A DNA stretch of 33,966 bases from Elusimicrobia bacterium GWA2_51_34 (GCA_001799565.1 MGTS01000021.1:1-33966); one strand, 5' to 3'; shown: positions 1 to 8,289, counted from the first letter of the stretch. Notes: generated by a model from the letters alone, not told the origin. Made by a program: numbers and translations.

Positions 1-29
1 CTCTGAGCCAGGATCAAACTCTCCAAAAA
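1..29 (-). rRNA. rrs: 16S rRNA, 5' end only
   Basis: The reverse complement of bases 3-22 is the universal 5' sequence of bacterial 16S rRNA (the 27F primer site, E. coli positions 8-27). Counting back puts nucleotide 1 at about base 29. Only this end lies in the window; the rest of the rRNA operon continues beyond base 1. Confidence 0.97.
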
Positions 30-175
30 ATCCGTAACTGTTAACAGCGAACATCGCTATTAGCAATTAGCATTTACGGAGTGTTCTTAAAGGCTCTGAT
101 TTGCTTTAATGCTGTCTGTGCAAAGTTCTCACACCCAATTTGGATTTTAATGATTAATCATCCCATATAAACCTC

Positions 176-234
176 AGTAGCCGGTGATTAGTGGCTGGCG
201 GTCAGTTTCCCGGCCACCGGCCTATCACCTGCGC
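176..234. repeat. Decayed 7-bp-word inverted repeat in rRNA leader (R1)
   Basis: Words of about 7 bp related to CCGGTGA and TTAGTGG on the left are mirrored on the right by ACCGGCC and TATCACC. The result is an imperfect hairpin between boxA and 16S. It resembles the intergenic elements described elsewhere in the window but is the least clear of them. Confidence 0.45.
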
Positions 235-270
235 CTGATTTTATACGATCAGGGTGCCCATTCATACATA

Positions 271-285
271 ATTTTTTAGAGAGCA
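271..285 (-). promoter_or_regulatory. boxA-like antitermination site
   Basis: On the minus strand this reads TGCTCTCTAAAAAAT, close to the E. coli rRNA boxA TGCTCTTTAACAAT. It lies between the promoters and 16S rRNA, where NusB/NusE-type antitermination sites are expected. Confidence 0.6.
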
Positions 286-368
286 AACCCTTTCCTGCTT
301 AGTAGCTTCTACTTCACAGGTACGGGTAATTTGTCTTGCCGCGGCTTGTGTTCGCGGCTGGTACTACA

Positions 369-398
369 ATGTTAGCAAAACTTGGCGGAACCTGTCAA
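369..398 (-). promoter_or_regulatory. rRNA promoter P2
   Basis: On minus, a perfect TTGACA (393-398) is followed after 18 bp by TAACAT (369-374, 4 of 6 to consensus). It is the promoter nearer to 16S and lies upstream of boxA. Confidence 0.6.
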
Positions 399-515
399 CT
401 CTTTTTTTCTCGTCGGAGGAACTGCGGTTTGCTTTACTGAACTTCCGCTTTAAGAGATTTTCAGGCCGCTGGATTAGCGGACGCCTTCTGCGGAAAAATC
501 TCCGACAACACATTT

Positions 516-546
516 ACTATACCAAATTGTCCGGGGACCTTGTCAA
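516..546 (-). promoter_or_regulatory. rRNA promoter P1
   Basis: On minus, a perfect TTGACA (541-546) and TATAGT (516-521) are separated by 19 bp. AT-rich sequence immediately upstream could serve as an UP element. Tandem P1/P2 promoters are common for rRNA operons. The 19-bp spacer is longer than the usual 17. Confidence 0.6.
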
Positions 547-796
547 ACATTTTTTATAAAAATACCGGGGCAGGAATTTCGGGGCCGATGGGCCATTGGG
601 CGCCGACCGACAGCAGCCCGGAACCGGAGCAAAAAGGGCTCCGCACAGTTAAGGACGGCAATTCCCCCCTTAAAATGGCTTATTTGGCGGTTTTTCCTGC
701 GTTTTTATCTGTCTATATATGGATTTGTTTATAATTCACAGTATATTACCGCGAGAACGCGGTTTTTAACGCTTTTTTGTGGGTTTTAAACGGTTG

Positions 797-827
797 TTGA
801 CAAAAACCGCTGAAAATAAGTTATAAT
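797..827 (+). promoter_or_regulatory. Promoter of the POT transporter gene
   Basis: Perfect TTGACA (797-802) and perfect TATAAT (822-827) with a 19-bp spacer. The predicted start of transcription near 834 would coincide with the TTG at 833, which argues against that TTG and for the ATG at 890 as the start codon. Bases 547-796 hold nothing else I can recognise. Confidence 0.7.
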
Positions 828-889
828 CGGATTTGCTGGAAAAACCGGCAAACCCCAGAAATTCTGAGCAAAATAGTGAGGAACCGCAT

Positions 890-2341
890 ATGAGCCTGCA
901 CAAAAACCAGCCTAAAGGCCTTTTCCTTTTATTCTTCGTTGAAATGTGGGAACGCTTCTCTTATTACGGCATGCGCTCGCTGCTGGTGCTTTACATGGTG
1001 AAGTACCTGATGTTCACCACCGAAAAATCCGGCCAGATATACGGCTGGTACACCGGCATGGTATATTTCACACCGATCCTGGGCGGCTATATAGCCGACC
1101 GCTACCTGGGCCGGCGTAAATCCATAATAGTGGGCGGCACGCTGATGGCGCTGGGGCATTTCGCCATGGCCTTCTCGCCCCTGCCGTTCTTCTTTTCAGC
1201 CCTTATACTGCTTATAATGGGCAACGGCTTCTTTAAGCCGAACATCTCCACCGTGGTGGGCTCGCTTTACGAACAGAACGACCCGCGCCGCGATGCCGGA
1301 TTCACCATCTTCTACATGGGCATAAACCTTGGCGCATTCTTCTCGCCGCTGGTGTGCGGAACGCTGGGTGAAAAGATCGGCTGGCATTACGGTTTCGGCG
1401 CGGCCGGCGTGGGCATGGTGTTAGGCCTTGTCATGTATTTGTGGGGACAACATGCCCTACTGGGCGATAAAGGGATGAAGCCCACGAACCCGGGCGGCAA
1501 GCTGTATGTCCCCTTCGTCCTTGTGGGGATAGTGCTGGCTTTCCTTATAGCCAGCGCCTTCCAGTTCAGCGGCTACGACATTAAAGGAATGATACCCCGC
1601 TACGCCTACGTGCTGCTTGCCGTTGCGGTGTTGACCGGCCTGATCTATTCCTACGCCTCAAAGCATGAAAAGTCAACGCTGACCGCGGTGGAGAAACAAC
1701 GCATGGCCGTTATCTTTATAATGGTGTTCTTCACCATCTTCTTCTGGTCGGCTTTCGAGCAGGCAGGCAGTTCTCTTACGCTGTTCGCCGACCGCGAGAC
1801 CAACCGGGTCATAAGCCTGTTCGGCTGGACCTGGGAGATGCCGGCCAGCTACTTCCAGTCCATCAACCCGCTGCTGATCTTCATCATGGCCCCGTTCTTC
1901 TCAAAGATGTGGATTAAAATGGCGGAAACAGGCACAGAACCCTCCAGCCCGGTCAAGTTCGCCACGGGCCTCGGCCTGCTGGCTGTCGGCTTCGTGGTAA
2001 TGATAGCCGGCGCGGCCATGTACCAGCAGTCCGGGCCGGTAAGCGTTATGTGGCTGATAGGCGCATATTTCTTCCACACTCTTGGGGAACTGTGCCTGTC
2101 GCCCGTGGGGCTTTCCCTGGTCACAAAGCTAGCCCCGGTGCAGTTCGGCTCGCTGATGATGGGCGTCTGGCTGATGTCCAGTTTCGCGGCCAACTTCGTG
2201 GGCGGCTTCTTCGCCGGCAACTATGACGCGATGAACCACACGCTGTTCTACATGGTACCCACCGGCACCGCCGCCGGAGCTGCGGTCCTGCTGCTTCTCA
2301 TCACCCCGAAACTGAAGAAGTGGATGCACGGCATTCATTAA
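890..2341 (+). CDS. POT/PTR family proton-dependent peptide transporter
   Basis: Inner-membrane symporter of 483 residues that should import di- and tripeptides with protons (major facilitator fold, POT family, DtpT-like). The family signature ExxERFxYYG is present at residues 18-27 (EMWERFSYYG). It is followed by the PTR2 signature around GGYIADRYLGRR and by FFKPNISTVVG, and many hydrophobic helices run to the C-terminus. I chose ATG 890 over the in-frame TTG 833: GAGGA lies 7 bp upstream of the ATG, and the TTG would fall on the predicted transcription start. It is a single gene with its own strong promoter, divergent from the rRNA operon. Substrate range beyond small peptides cannot be read from sequence. 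Confidence 0.93.
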   Translation: MSLHKNQPKGLFLLFFVEMWERFSYYGMRSLLVLYMVKYLMFTTEKSGQIYGWYTGMVYFTPILGGYIADRYLGRRKSIIVGGTLMALGHFAMAFSPLPFFFSALILLIMGNGFFKPNISTVVGSLYEQNDPRRDAGFTIFYMGINLGAFFSPLVCGTLGEKIGWHYGFGAAGVGMVLGLVMYLWGQHALLGDKGMKPTNPGGKLYVPFVLVGIVLAFLIASAFQFSGYDIKGMIPRYAYVLLAVAVLTGLIYSYASKHEKSTLTAVEKQRMAVIFIMVFFTIFFWSAFEQAGSSLTLFADRETNRVISLFGWTWEMPASYFQSINPLLIFIMAPFFSKMWIKMAETGTEPSSPVKFATGLGLLAVGFVVMIAGAAMYQQSGPVSVMWLIGAYFFHTLGELCLSPVGLSLVTKLAPVQFGSLMMGVWLMSSFAANFVGGFFAGNYDAMNHTLFYMVPTGTAAGAAVLLLLITPKLKKWMHGIH

Positions 2342-2409
2342 TCGGAGGCTAGGGCTAATACGCCACCGCAAGTTTTAGACACAGCAGATAGCTAATCTAG
2401 TAATAGTTT

Positions 2410-4032
2410 ATGGCAACCATTACTTTCTGCCCTCCCCTAATCTACAATCAAATACGGTTATATAATTCTCTCGGAGTAATATCTCTTGCCGCCGTGGCGC
2501 GAAATTGCGGGCATCAGGTAAATATTCGGGACATCAATATAATCTGCACCGATACGGAGCAATTAGGCAAAATAGAAAACTTCGCAGGCTATTTGTTATC
2601 CGACCGCCCCGATATTATCGGTTTTTCAACGGTATACAATTCATATCCTGCGACAATCAGAATGGCAATTGCCTGTAAACGGTTACGGCCCGATGTCTAT
2701 GTGCTTATGGGCGGTCCCATGGCATCCGCAACCGCAGAAGAAACTCTCCGGGCATATAACGAAATAGACGGTATTATGGTCGGAGAGTGCGAAGTGGCCT
2801 TAGAGTCATTTATCAAGGAATTTGAGCATGGGAGGAATTGGAGCAATGTCCCCAACCTTGTATGGCGCAACTGTTCGCAACTTACCAGGAATCAACAAGC
2901 CCCTCTTGTGGAAAATCTTGATTCACTGCCGCTTCCTGCCTATGACCTGAGTCCATTTTCCCTTGCAGACGCCGGTACTATCCTCATTGAAGCAGGGCGC
3001 GGGTGTCCGCATCGGTGTTCATATTGTTCCACTTCGCGCTTTTGGAATTCGCGCATAAGAATGAAGTCCGCGCACAAATTGCTGGAGCAAACCAAGATGC
3101 TTTTAGCTAAGTACAGAACAAATAACGTTAAGTTTGTGTCTGACAATTTTACTGGTTCACCGGATTTTTGCCTGGAATTTTGCAAGGCGGTCAAAGCCGA
3201 CGGCGTGAAATTTAAATGGTATACAAGCGCCTGCGTGGATGCGCTTAATTCCAATCTGACGGAAAAAATGGCCGAAGCAGGGTGCAAATCACTATTTGTA
3301 GGGATAGAAACGGGTACCGCGAAAGTACACAAGATTATTGGGAAAAGGATGTTGGATCAGGCATTTGTGATAAAAAATATAATCAATGCGAACAAAGCCG
3401 GGATAGGGTGCACCGCATCTTTTATTGTCGGATTCCCCGGAGAAGATTTATCCGATGTCCGCGAAACGCTGAAATTGCTTTTGGATGTTATGTTCGCCGG
3501 AAACAGGCGGAATATTATACAGTTGCATACACTTACTCCTCACTCCGGCACGCCGATAGCCCAAAACAATATTCACCAGCTGGAGTTTGACGGATTTTCG
3601 CCGGGACCGGAGTGCCATCTTTCGAAAAAAGACGGAACTATGATTCGAAGCCATCCGGATATTTTTACCTCGTTTTATACCATCAAAAACGACGAACTCT
3701 CCAAAGCGTTTCTTCTCCGCTTGTGTCTGATCATAATCCACATGCAGAATTTTCCGGACACCATGCTTTTGCTGTGGCGGCAAGAACGCATGCGGTTTTT
3801 GGATTTGCTGTTATCCCAGGCGAAACATTTGAAAAAAGATGATACAAACTGGTTTATACAAAACAGAACGGAGACCATCGCACTGGTTTACAGGTTTTTT
3901 AGACAGCGCATATTACCGCAGTTAGATAATTCCAAAAAAATGCAGGAGACGCTGCTCCACGAATATATGATCAACAAAACAGCTGTCCGGTTGGAATTTG
4001 AGAGCATCCTTCGTTTTCAAAAGCCCGTATAA
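2410..4032 (+). CDS. B12-binding-type radical SAM protein, substrate unknown
   Basis: A 540-residue protein. Residues about 1-140 look like a cobalamin-binding Rossmann domain (hydrophobic strand, then IIGFSTVYNSYP and VLMGGPMAS). The radical SAM core follows, with the [4Fe-4S] motif C199-x3-C203-x2-C206 (GCPHRCSYC) and, downstream, VGIETGT and ASFIVGFPGE, which are typical of the family. The classical DxHxxG cobalamin motif is not evident. The C-terminal ~130 residues, starting near HPDIFTSFYTI, form a helical extension seen in some members of this superfamily. The gene is clearly lower in GC than the POT gene and abuts an IS3 scrap, which suggests horizontal gain. No precursor peptide or pathway gene is visible beside it, so I do not assign a product. 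Confidence 0.85.
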   Translation: MATITFCPPLIYNQIRLYNSLGVISLAAVARNCGHQVNIRDINIICTDTEQLGKIENFAGYLLSDRPDIIGFSTVYNSYPATIRMAIACKRLRPDVYVLMGGPMASATAEETLRAYNEIDGIMVGECEVALESFIKEFEHGRNWSNVPNLVWRNCSQLTRNQQAPLVENLDSLPLPAYDLSPFSLADAGTILIEAGRGCPHRCSYCSTSRFWNSRIRMKSAHKLLEQTKMLLAKYRTNNVKFVSDNFTGSPDFCLEFCKAVKADGVKFKWYTSACVDALNSNLTEKMAEAGCKSLFVGIETGTAKVHKIIGKRMLDQAFVIKNIINANKAGIGCTASFIVGFPGEDLSDVRETLKLLLDVMFAGNRRNIIQLHTLTPHSGTPIAQNNIHQLEFDGFSPGPECHLSKKDGTMIRSHPDIFTSFYTIKNDELSKAFLLRLCLIIIHMQNFPDTMLLLWRQERMRFLDLLLSQAKHLKKDDTNWFIQNRTETIALVYRFFRQRILPQLDNSKKMQETLLHEYMINKTAVRLEFESILRFQKPV

Positions 4033-4037
4033 TCTTC

Positions 4038-4246
4038 AATATCACCTATGTAAGGCTGGCGCATGGGTTTGCCTGCCATGTGGCGGTCATAGACTGGTAT
4101 AGCCGGCGGGTTTTAAGCTGGCGGCTGTCAAACACGCTGGAAAGCGATTTCTGCGTGGAAGCCCTGGAGGAAAGCATGAGGCTTATATGGGAAGCCGGAA
4201 ATGTCAGGATCAGCATGGACGGCCGCGAACGGGCATTCAATCCCGG
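4038..4246 (+). pseudogene. IS3-family transposase (OrfB) remnant, internally deleted
   Basis: The open frame from 4038 reads NITYVRL, then AVIDWYSRRVLSWRLSNT, the first part of the rve/DDE integrase domain of IS3-family OrfB, including the first catalytic Asp (VID). After EALEES the frame jumps to VRISMDGRERAF, a motif that normally lies well downstream. The second catalytic Asp block (NTDQGSQF-type) is therefore deleted, and the C-terminal ERLW part is missing. It starts immediately after the radical SAM stop codon. It cannot be active. Confidence 0.85.
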
Positions 4247-4259
4247 TATTAAACCGGGA
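4241..4259. repeat. Small inverted repeat before the antitoxin remnant
   Basis: TCCCGGT and ACCGGGA form 7-bp arms around a 5-base ATTAA loop. It sits 13 bp upstream of the short ORF at 4273 and could be an operator or simply an IS-end relic. Confidence 0.4.
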
Positions 4260-4272
4260 CTCTCTTATTGCT

Positions 4273-4338
4273 ATGAAACGCAGGAGCGCAAGCCTCCATG
4301 ACCTGGAGGACGTTAAAGCACAGGAGGAACTGAAATGA
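4273..4338 (+). CDS. 21-residue ORF coupled to the antitoxin remnant
   Basis: Encodes 21 residues (starting MKRRSASLHDLEDVK) and ends in an ATGA overlap with the next start codon (4335). AGGAGG at 4322-4327 serves that next start. The tight coupling is what one sees between toxin and antitoxin genes, so this may be the surviving end of a partner gene whose remainder was lost with the IS3 rearrangement. It may also be chance; I recognise no family. Confidence 0.35.
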   Translation: MKRRSASLHDLEDVKAQEELK

Positions 4339-4601
4339 AACCGGTCCAATATTTCTCCCAAGAATATCTGAAACAATGCCGCGGCATAAAGCCTGAACCG
4401 GCATTGCGCTTTATATAAAATTTCCGCAAACTTCACGCCCACAGGGAAAGGCCGAAAAGCGAACTGATAAGCATAAAAATCCCGGAGCCGCTTCTTGAAG
4501 CCTTCAGGGCCAAGACCGACCGGACCGGAACAGCGTATCAAACGCAAATAAAGAAGCTGATGGAAGCGTGGCTTTCAAACGGCATACTGGACGATTCTTA
4601 A
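4335..4601 (+). pseudogene. CopG/BrnA-like antitoxin gene with in-frame stop
   Basis: Read through, this encodes 88 residues. The start has the MKPVQYFS form, the middle NFRKLH, then LISIKIPEPLLEAF and YQTQIKKLMEAWL. This matches CopG-type ribbon-helix-helix antitoxins (PF12441-like, partners of BrnT/RelE-type toxins). A TAA at 4416-4418 interrupts the frame just before NFRKLH; a GAA-to-TAA change would explain it. A perfect AGGAGG precedes the ATG at 7 bp. No intact toxin gene lies beside it. The simplest reading is a decaying toxin-antitoxin locus next to IS debris. If an assembly error caused the stop, the antitoxin would be intact. Confidence 0.75.
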
Positions 4602-4706
4602 TATTTTAATTTTCGGGCTTCGGTAATTTCTTACCTTGGGGTGAGCGCTTTTGGAATGACCTTTGCCTTATTCCCTGAAAAAACATCACAAACAGCCGGA
4701 CGGTTA

Positions 4707-5621
4707 TCACACCGGCAGCACTTCTTTTTCAAGCGCGCGCTTGAAATTGAACTTTGACAGTTCGCCTATTATCATACCGGACACTATAAGGAACCCGCCC
4801 GCGGCACTGGCCCAAAAAAACTTCTCACCGCCAAGCGTCCAGGCAAAAACGGCCGCGAACACCGGTTCAAGCGTGAATATCAGGCCGACCTTAAAGGGTT
4901 CGGAATGTTTCTGCGCGAGCATCTGTATATAGAAAGCCGACAGCGTAGGAAACAGCGCGAGAAAAGTAATAACGCCCCAGCCGCTAAGGCTTGAAACGCC
5001 AAGCGGACAACCTTTTATTAAAGCCAGTCCGAAAGAGATGGCCGATACCATCCAGAACTGGTGGAAGGCTAGCATCACGGTATCGGCGTCGGCTTTTACG
5101 AATTTATCGGTAATTATCAGGTGCGCCGAATATGCAGCGGCGGCTATAAGCGTAAGAGCGTCGCCCAGGTTAAACCCGCCGACCCCGCCCGTCAAAAACC
5201 ACATGCCGCATACCGCAAGCGCGGCGGATACGCCCTGCAGCCGGGAAGGCTTTTGCCTTCTGAAAAAAAACATGAACACGGGTATGAAAATTATGAACAG
5301 CCCGGTTATAAAACCCGAATTTGAAGCCGTGGTATATAACAGGCCGGTGGTCTGGGTGAGATACAGGACCGACAGCAGCAGTGAAAGGATAAATCCTTCC
5401 TTCATCTGGGCCGCAAACGCCTTGCGCTTTAAAACCCACGGCAAAAGGAAAGCCGCGGAAATAAAAAACCTTATGCCGACCATAGTCACGGGGTTAACAG
5501 CGGAAAGAGCCCCTTTGGTAACCATGAAAGTGGAACCCCACACTGCGGCGCAGTAGAAAAGCCCCAAATCGGCAATAAGTTTTCTTCTCGGCGCCGCTAT
5601 TTCCATCTGAAAATTATACAT
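4707..5621 (-). CDS. EamA/DMT-family transporter
   Basis: A 304-residue inner-membrane protein with about ten hydrophobic helices in two EamA repeats (first repeat near FYCAAVWGSTFMVTKG, second near LTLIAAAAYSAHLIITDK). The family exports or exchanges metabolites such as amino acids; the substrate is not predictable. I chose ATG 5621 (MYNFQMEI) because GGGGA lies about 6 bp upstream; the ATG at 5648 and the one at 5606 lack a ribosome-binding site. It is a single gene with its own promoter at 5669-5697. Downstream on minus only a weak GC stem and T-rich sequence follow. Confidence 0.88.
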   Translation of the reverse strand: MYNFQMEIAAPRRKLIADLGLFYCAAVWGSTFMVTKGALSAVNPVTMVGIRFFISAAFLLPWVLKRKAFAAQMKEGFILSLLLSVLYLTQTTGLLYTTASNSGFITGLFIIFIPVFMFFFRRQKPSRLQGVSAALAVCGMWFLTGGVGGFNLGDALTLIAAAAYSAHLIITDKFVKADADTVMLAFHQFWMVSAISFGLALIKGCPLGVSSLSGWGVITFLALFPTLSAFYIQMLAQKHSEPFKVGLIFTLEPVFAAVFAWTLGGEKFFWASAAGGFLIVSGMIIGELSKFNFKRALEKEVLPV

Positions 5622-5668
5622 ATTATCCCCAAAATCGCGGGCAGCCATTGCGCAAAAAATCGGCGCGT

Positions 5669-5697
5669 ATTATAACTTTACGGAAACAATGTGTCTG
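5669..5697 (-). promoter_or_regulatory. Promoter of the EamA gene
   Basis: On minus, CAGACA (5692-5697) and perfect TATAAT (5669-5674) are spaced by 17 bp. The 5' UTR would be about 40 bases, which again supports the start at 5621. Confidence 0.6.
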
Positions 5698-5780
5698 TGA
5701 AAATTTTTGGCCCGCTTTTAGGATTGGGGGAATTTTAAAAATTAAAAATATCAGGCAAGAAGCAGCTATGGCTGACAGCC

Positions 5781-7046
5781 TTAAACCTTCAGCCCACCCA
5801 TTTTCATCTCTATCCTGGGCAGGAAAAGCACCGCGAACGACAGCGCAAGCACCGCGCAGGAATTAAGCAGTATTGAGAGGCCGGGTGAGAAAATGTCCGC
5901 AAGCGCCCCGTTAAGCATAAAGGTTAACGGCAGCACTGCGTAGCAAAGCGTGGTGAGCACGGCAAAAAACCGCCCCTTCATCTCTTCCGGCACCGTATGC
6001 TGGAAAAGCGTCAGCGCGACCGCGTTGCCAAGGCCCAGCGCCGAGCCAGCGGCTGAAAGGAGCGCGCACATAACATACCTGTTATCCGTAAAGTAAAGGC
6101 CAAGGAAGGACAGCCCCATTAAAAGGAGCGAAACAAAAAACCAGCCGTATATATTGCGGTAACTTTTTTTAAAACTGAGCAGAACCGAGACCAGCGTTGA
6201 GCCCAGAGCGAAAAAAGTTTCAAAAACAGCCAGCCAGGCCACGCCCGCCTTGAGCGTGAACTTGACCAGCATTGGGATGATGATGAGTATAGGCCCCACA
6301 AAAAAATTAAAGGCCGCGAAAGCCGTTATAAGCGCGAGCACCGGTTTATTGCGGAAAATATAGGAAAGTCCATCCTTAAACTGCGTCCAGAAAGACGCGC
6401 CGGAACCGATGCCCGGAGCCAGGCTCTTCTTTATTGAAAAAACCGCCGCGAAGGAAACCAGGTAGGAAACAGCGTTAAACGCGAAAGCCCCGGCCACTCC
6501 GATGACAGCCATTAAAACGCTGCCGAGCGCCGAACCGATGACATTTGAAACCTGCATCACCGAGGAATCCGCGGCCACCGCCTGGGAAAGTTTTTCAAGC
6601 GAGGTAAGCCTGACAAGCGAACCTGCCACAGCCGACTCAAAAAGCGGGCCGAAAGCGGAAACGGCAAAACAAAGCCCGTAGAGAAGGGCCAAAGTCAGGT
6701 TCCCCGAAAATAAAAACCATGCCAGCAAAAAAACCAGCGCGGCGCGGGCGGCATCGGCCCAAAGCATGACTTTTCTCTTATCGCAGCGGTCGGCTACCGT
6801 CCCCAGCAGCGGTCCGAAAACAACAACAGGAATAACATTCACCGCCATCACAAGCCCAAGGTGGAATTTGGCGTTTTCCCCTGCCTGGCTTAACACCCAC
6901 CAGGCGATGGAGATTGCGAAAAACTTATCCCCCACGGCGGAAACCACCCGCCCCGCGAACAACCGTCTAAAGTCGCTGTAAAGCGCGAGCGGATGGCCTT
7001 TTATTTCACTTAAAACGGACAATTCAGCTGTTCTTCCAATGGGCAT
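5781..7046 (-). CDS. MFS transporter (MFS_3/EntS-like exporter)
   Basis: A protein of up to 421 residues with about 12 hydrophobic helices. The N-terminal half has the pattern FRRLFAGRVVSAVGDKFF and, after helix 2, GTVADRCDKRKVM, the MFS loop 2-3 motif (G-x3-D-x2-x-RR/KR). The overall type is that of the EntS/MFS_3 exporters for siderophores or drugs. The substrate is unknown. The ATG at 7046 has no ribosome-binding site and lies at the predicted transcription start. An in-frame TTG eight codons in (7022) has GGAAGA about 9 bp upstream and may be the true start; otherwise the message is leaderless. It is divergent from pyrB with overlapping promoters. Confidence 0.85.
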   Translation of the reverse strand: MPIGRTAELSVLSEIKGHPLALYSDFRRLFAGRVVSAVGDKFFAISIAWWVLSQAGENAKFHLGLVMAVNVIPVVVFGPLLGTVADRCDKRKVMLWADAARAALVFLLAWFLFSGNLTLALLYGLCFAVSAFGPLFESAVAGSLVRLTSLEKLSQAVAADSSVMQVSNVIGSALGSVLMAVIGVAGAFAFNAVSYLVSFAAVFSIKKSLAPGIGSGASFWTQFKDGLSYIFRNKPVLALITAFAAFNFFVGPILIIIPMLVKFTLKAGVAWLAVFETFFALGSTLVSVLLSFKKSYRNIYGWFFVSLLLMGLSFLGLYFTDNRYVMCALLSAAGSALGLGNAVALTLFQHTVPEEMKGRFFAVLTTLCYAVLPLTFMLNGALADIFSPGLSILLNSCAVLALSFAVLFLPRIEMKMGGLKV

Positions 7047-7052
7047 AATGAA

Positions 7053-7081
7053 AATATATTACCATAAGTGAAGCAGTTGAA
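7053..7081 (-). promoter_or_regulatory. Promoter of the MFS gene (overlaps pyrB promoter)
   Basis: On minus, TTCAAC (7076-7081) and TATATT (7053-7058) are 17 bp apart. The -35 box shares five bases with the -35 box of the opposing pyrB promoter. Confidence 0.45.
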
Positions 7082-7105
7082 GCTGCGGGGAAGAGTTTAT
7101 ATAAT
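7077..7105 (+). promoter_or_regulatory. pyrB promoter
   Basis: TTGAAG (7077-7082) and perfect TATAAT (7100-7105) with a 17-bp spacer, about 40 bp upstream of the start codon. Confidence 0.65.
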
Positions 7106-7151
7106 CCTAGCATCAGCCTTGAAGCCTGAAGCTCTTTAAGGATCCACTATT

Positions 7152-8222
7152 ATGCCCATGGAAAGAACGAAGGAAATGACCAGCGTGGGCGCCGATTGGG
7201 ACAAATTCTACACCGCGGAGATTTCCTCAAAACTCCCTTTTTTTTCAAGGGAGGGCCGCCTTTACGATTGCCTTTTCGCCCAGCAATTGACCCGCGAACT
7301 GCTGAAACAACTTTTTAAGACCGCCGATACTCTGCGCGCAGTTACGCAGAAAAAAGCGGGCGCGGACTTTGTCTCCGGCCTGCTCTCCCACAAGCGCGGA
7401 ATGCTTTATTTTGTCCAGCCCTCAACGCGCACCTTCCTGTCGTTCCTTAACGCCTGCCACATCCTCGGCGTCAAAACCTCGGAAATCCGCGACACCTCCA
7501 CCTCCTCCGAGGTAAAGGGCGAAACTCCGGAAGACACGGTGCGCACCTTCTCCAGCTATGTGGACCTGATCATAATGCGCCACCCCGCGCCGGGCTTTGT
7601 TGAAAAAGCAGCCTGGCTGATGAACCGCACCGGAAGGCCGGTACCGATAATCAACGGCGGCTCCGGCAAGGACCAGCACCCCACCCAGGCCCTTTTGGAC
7701 ATGTACACGCTTTACCGCAGCTTCAACGGCGAACCGGACGGCAAAAAAATAGTAATGGTGGGCGATCTGAAGCGCGGGCGCACAGTGCGCAGCCTCAGCT
7801 ACCTGATGAAGAACTACAAGAATGTCAATCTGGCTTTTGTTTCGCCTAAAGAGTTCAAAATGGAACCGGACATTTTAGAATTCCTCAATAAGCACTCTAT
7901 CCCCTATACAGAAACGGAAGATTTCAGCTCGGTAATGCGGGAAGCCGACGCGATTTACATGACGCGCATACAGGATGAACACGACAAGGCCGGAGAGTCA
8001 AAGAAAGTGGATTATTCCCCCTATTATTTCAAAAAAGAACACCTGAAAATCATCAAAAAAAGCTGCGTCATCATGCACCCGCTTCCCCGCCGCCACGAAA
8101 TTGAACCGGAGGTGGACACGGACCCCCGGGCCATGTACTGGCGCCAGGAGCGTAACGGCATGTGGGCGCGCGCGGCCCTTATATCGCACATCTTCGGAGT
8201 GGACTTAAAAATAAAACCCTGA
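7152..8222 (+). CDS. pyrB: Aspartate carbamoyltransferase
   Basis: Cytoplasmic enzyme of 356 residues that should condense carbamoyl phosphate with aspartate, the committed step of pyrimidine synthesis. The carbamoyl-phosphate motif S91-T-R-T is present. The 80s-loop type SSEVKGET is followed by VDLIIMRHP, and then H176-P-T-Q-A-L. Near the C-terminus HPLPR is followed by YWRQERNGMWAR, as in the transcarbamylase family. MRHP and the S..K loop favour aspartate over ornithine as co-substrate. It is some 40 residues longer than E. coli PyrB, partly an N-terminal extension. AAGGA about 9 bp upstream supports ATG 7152. No pyrI regulatory subunit is nearby. It has its own promoter. Confidence 0.87.
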   Translation: MPMERTKEMTSVGADWDKFYTAEISSKLPFFSREGRLYDCLFAQQLTRELLKQLFKTADTLRAVTQKKAGADFVSGLLSHKRGMLYFVQPSTRTFLSFLNACHILGVKTSEIRDTSTSSEVKGETPEDTVRTFSSYVDLIIMRHPAPGFVEKAAWLMNRTGRPVPIINGGSGKDQHPTQALLDMYTLYRSFNGEPDGKKIVMVGDLKRGRTVRSLSYLMKNYKNVNLAFVSPKEFKMEPDILEFLNKHSIPYTETEDFSSVMREADAIYMTRIQDEHDKAGESKKVDYSPYYFKKEHLKIIKKSCVIMHPLPRRHEIEPEVDTDPRAMYWRQERNGMWARAALISHIFGVDLKIKP

Positions 8223-8289
8223 CGCTACTTAAAACCCAAAATAACTTCCTCCGATCCAAGATACCAAGCCCTAAAACCGGGGAGTCAGT

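Larger units (their letters stand above)
30..515 (-). other. rRNA operon leader region
   Basis: This gene-free stretch is the transcribed leader upstream of 16S rRNA. It holds a boxA-like site (271-285), a second promoter (369-398), a decayed 7-bp repeat hairpin (176-234) and a long imperfect stem at about 448-506 whose arms are GAGATTTTC and GAAAAATCTC. I see no coding sequence. The short open frame at 540-734 on plus has no family resemblance and overlaps the promoter, so I do not call it. Confidence 0.7.

Noticed and set aside
540-734. 64-codon open frame on plus upstream of the POT gene
   Set aside because: It overlaps the rRNA promoter, starts with a weak codon, has no ribosome-binding site and no family-like pattern.
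833-889. Longer POT N-terminus starting at TTG 833
   Set aside because: The codon coincides with the predicted transcription start and has no ribosome-binding site; the ATG at 890 has GAGGA and begins the conserved N-terminus.
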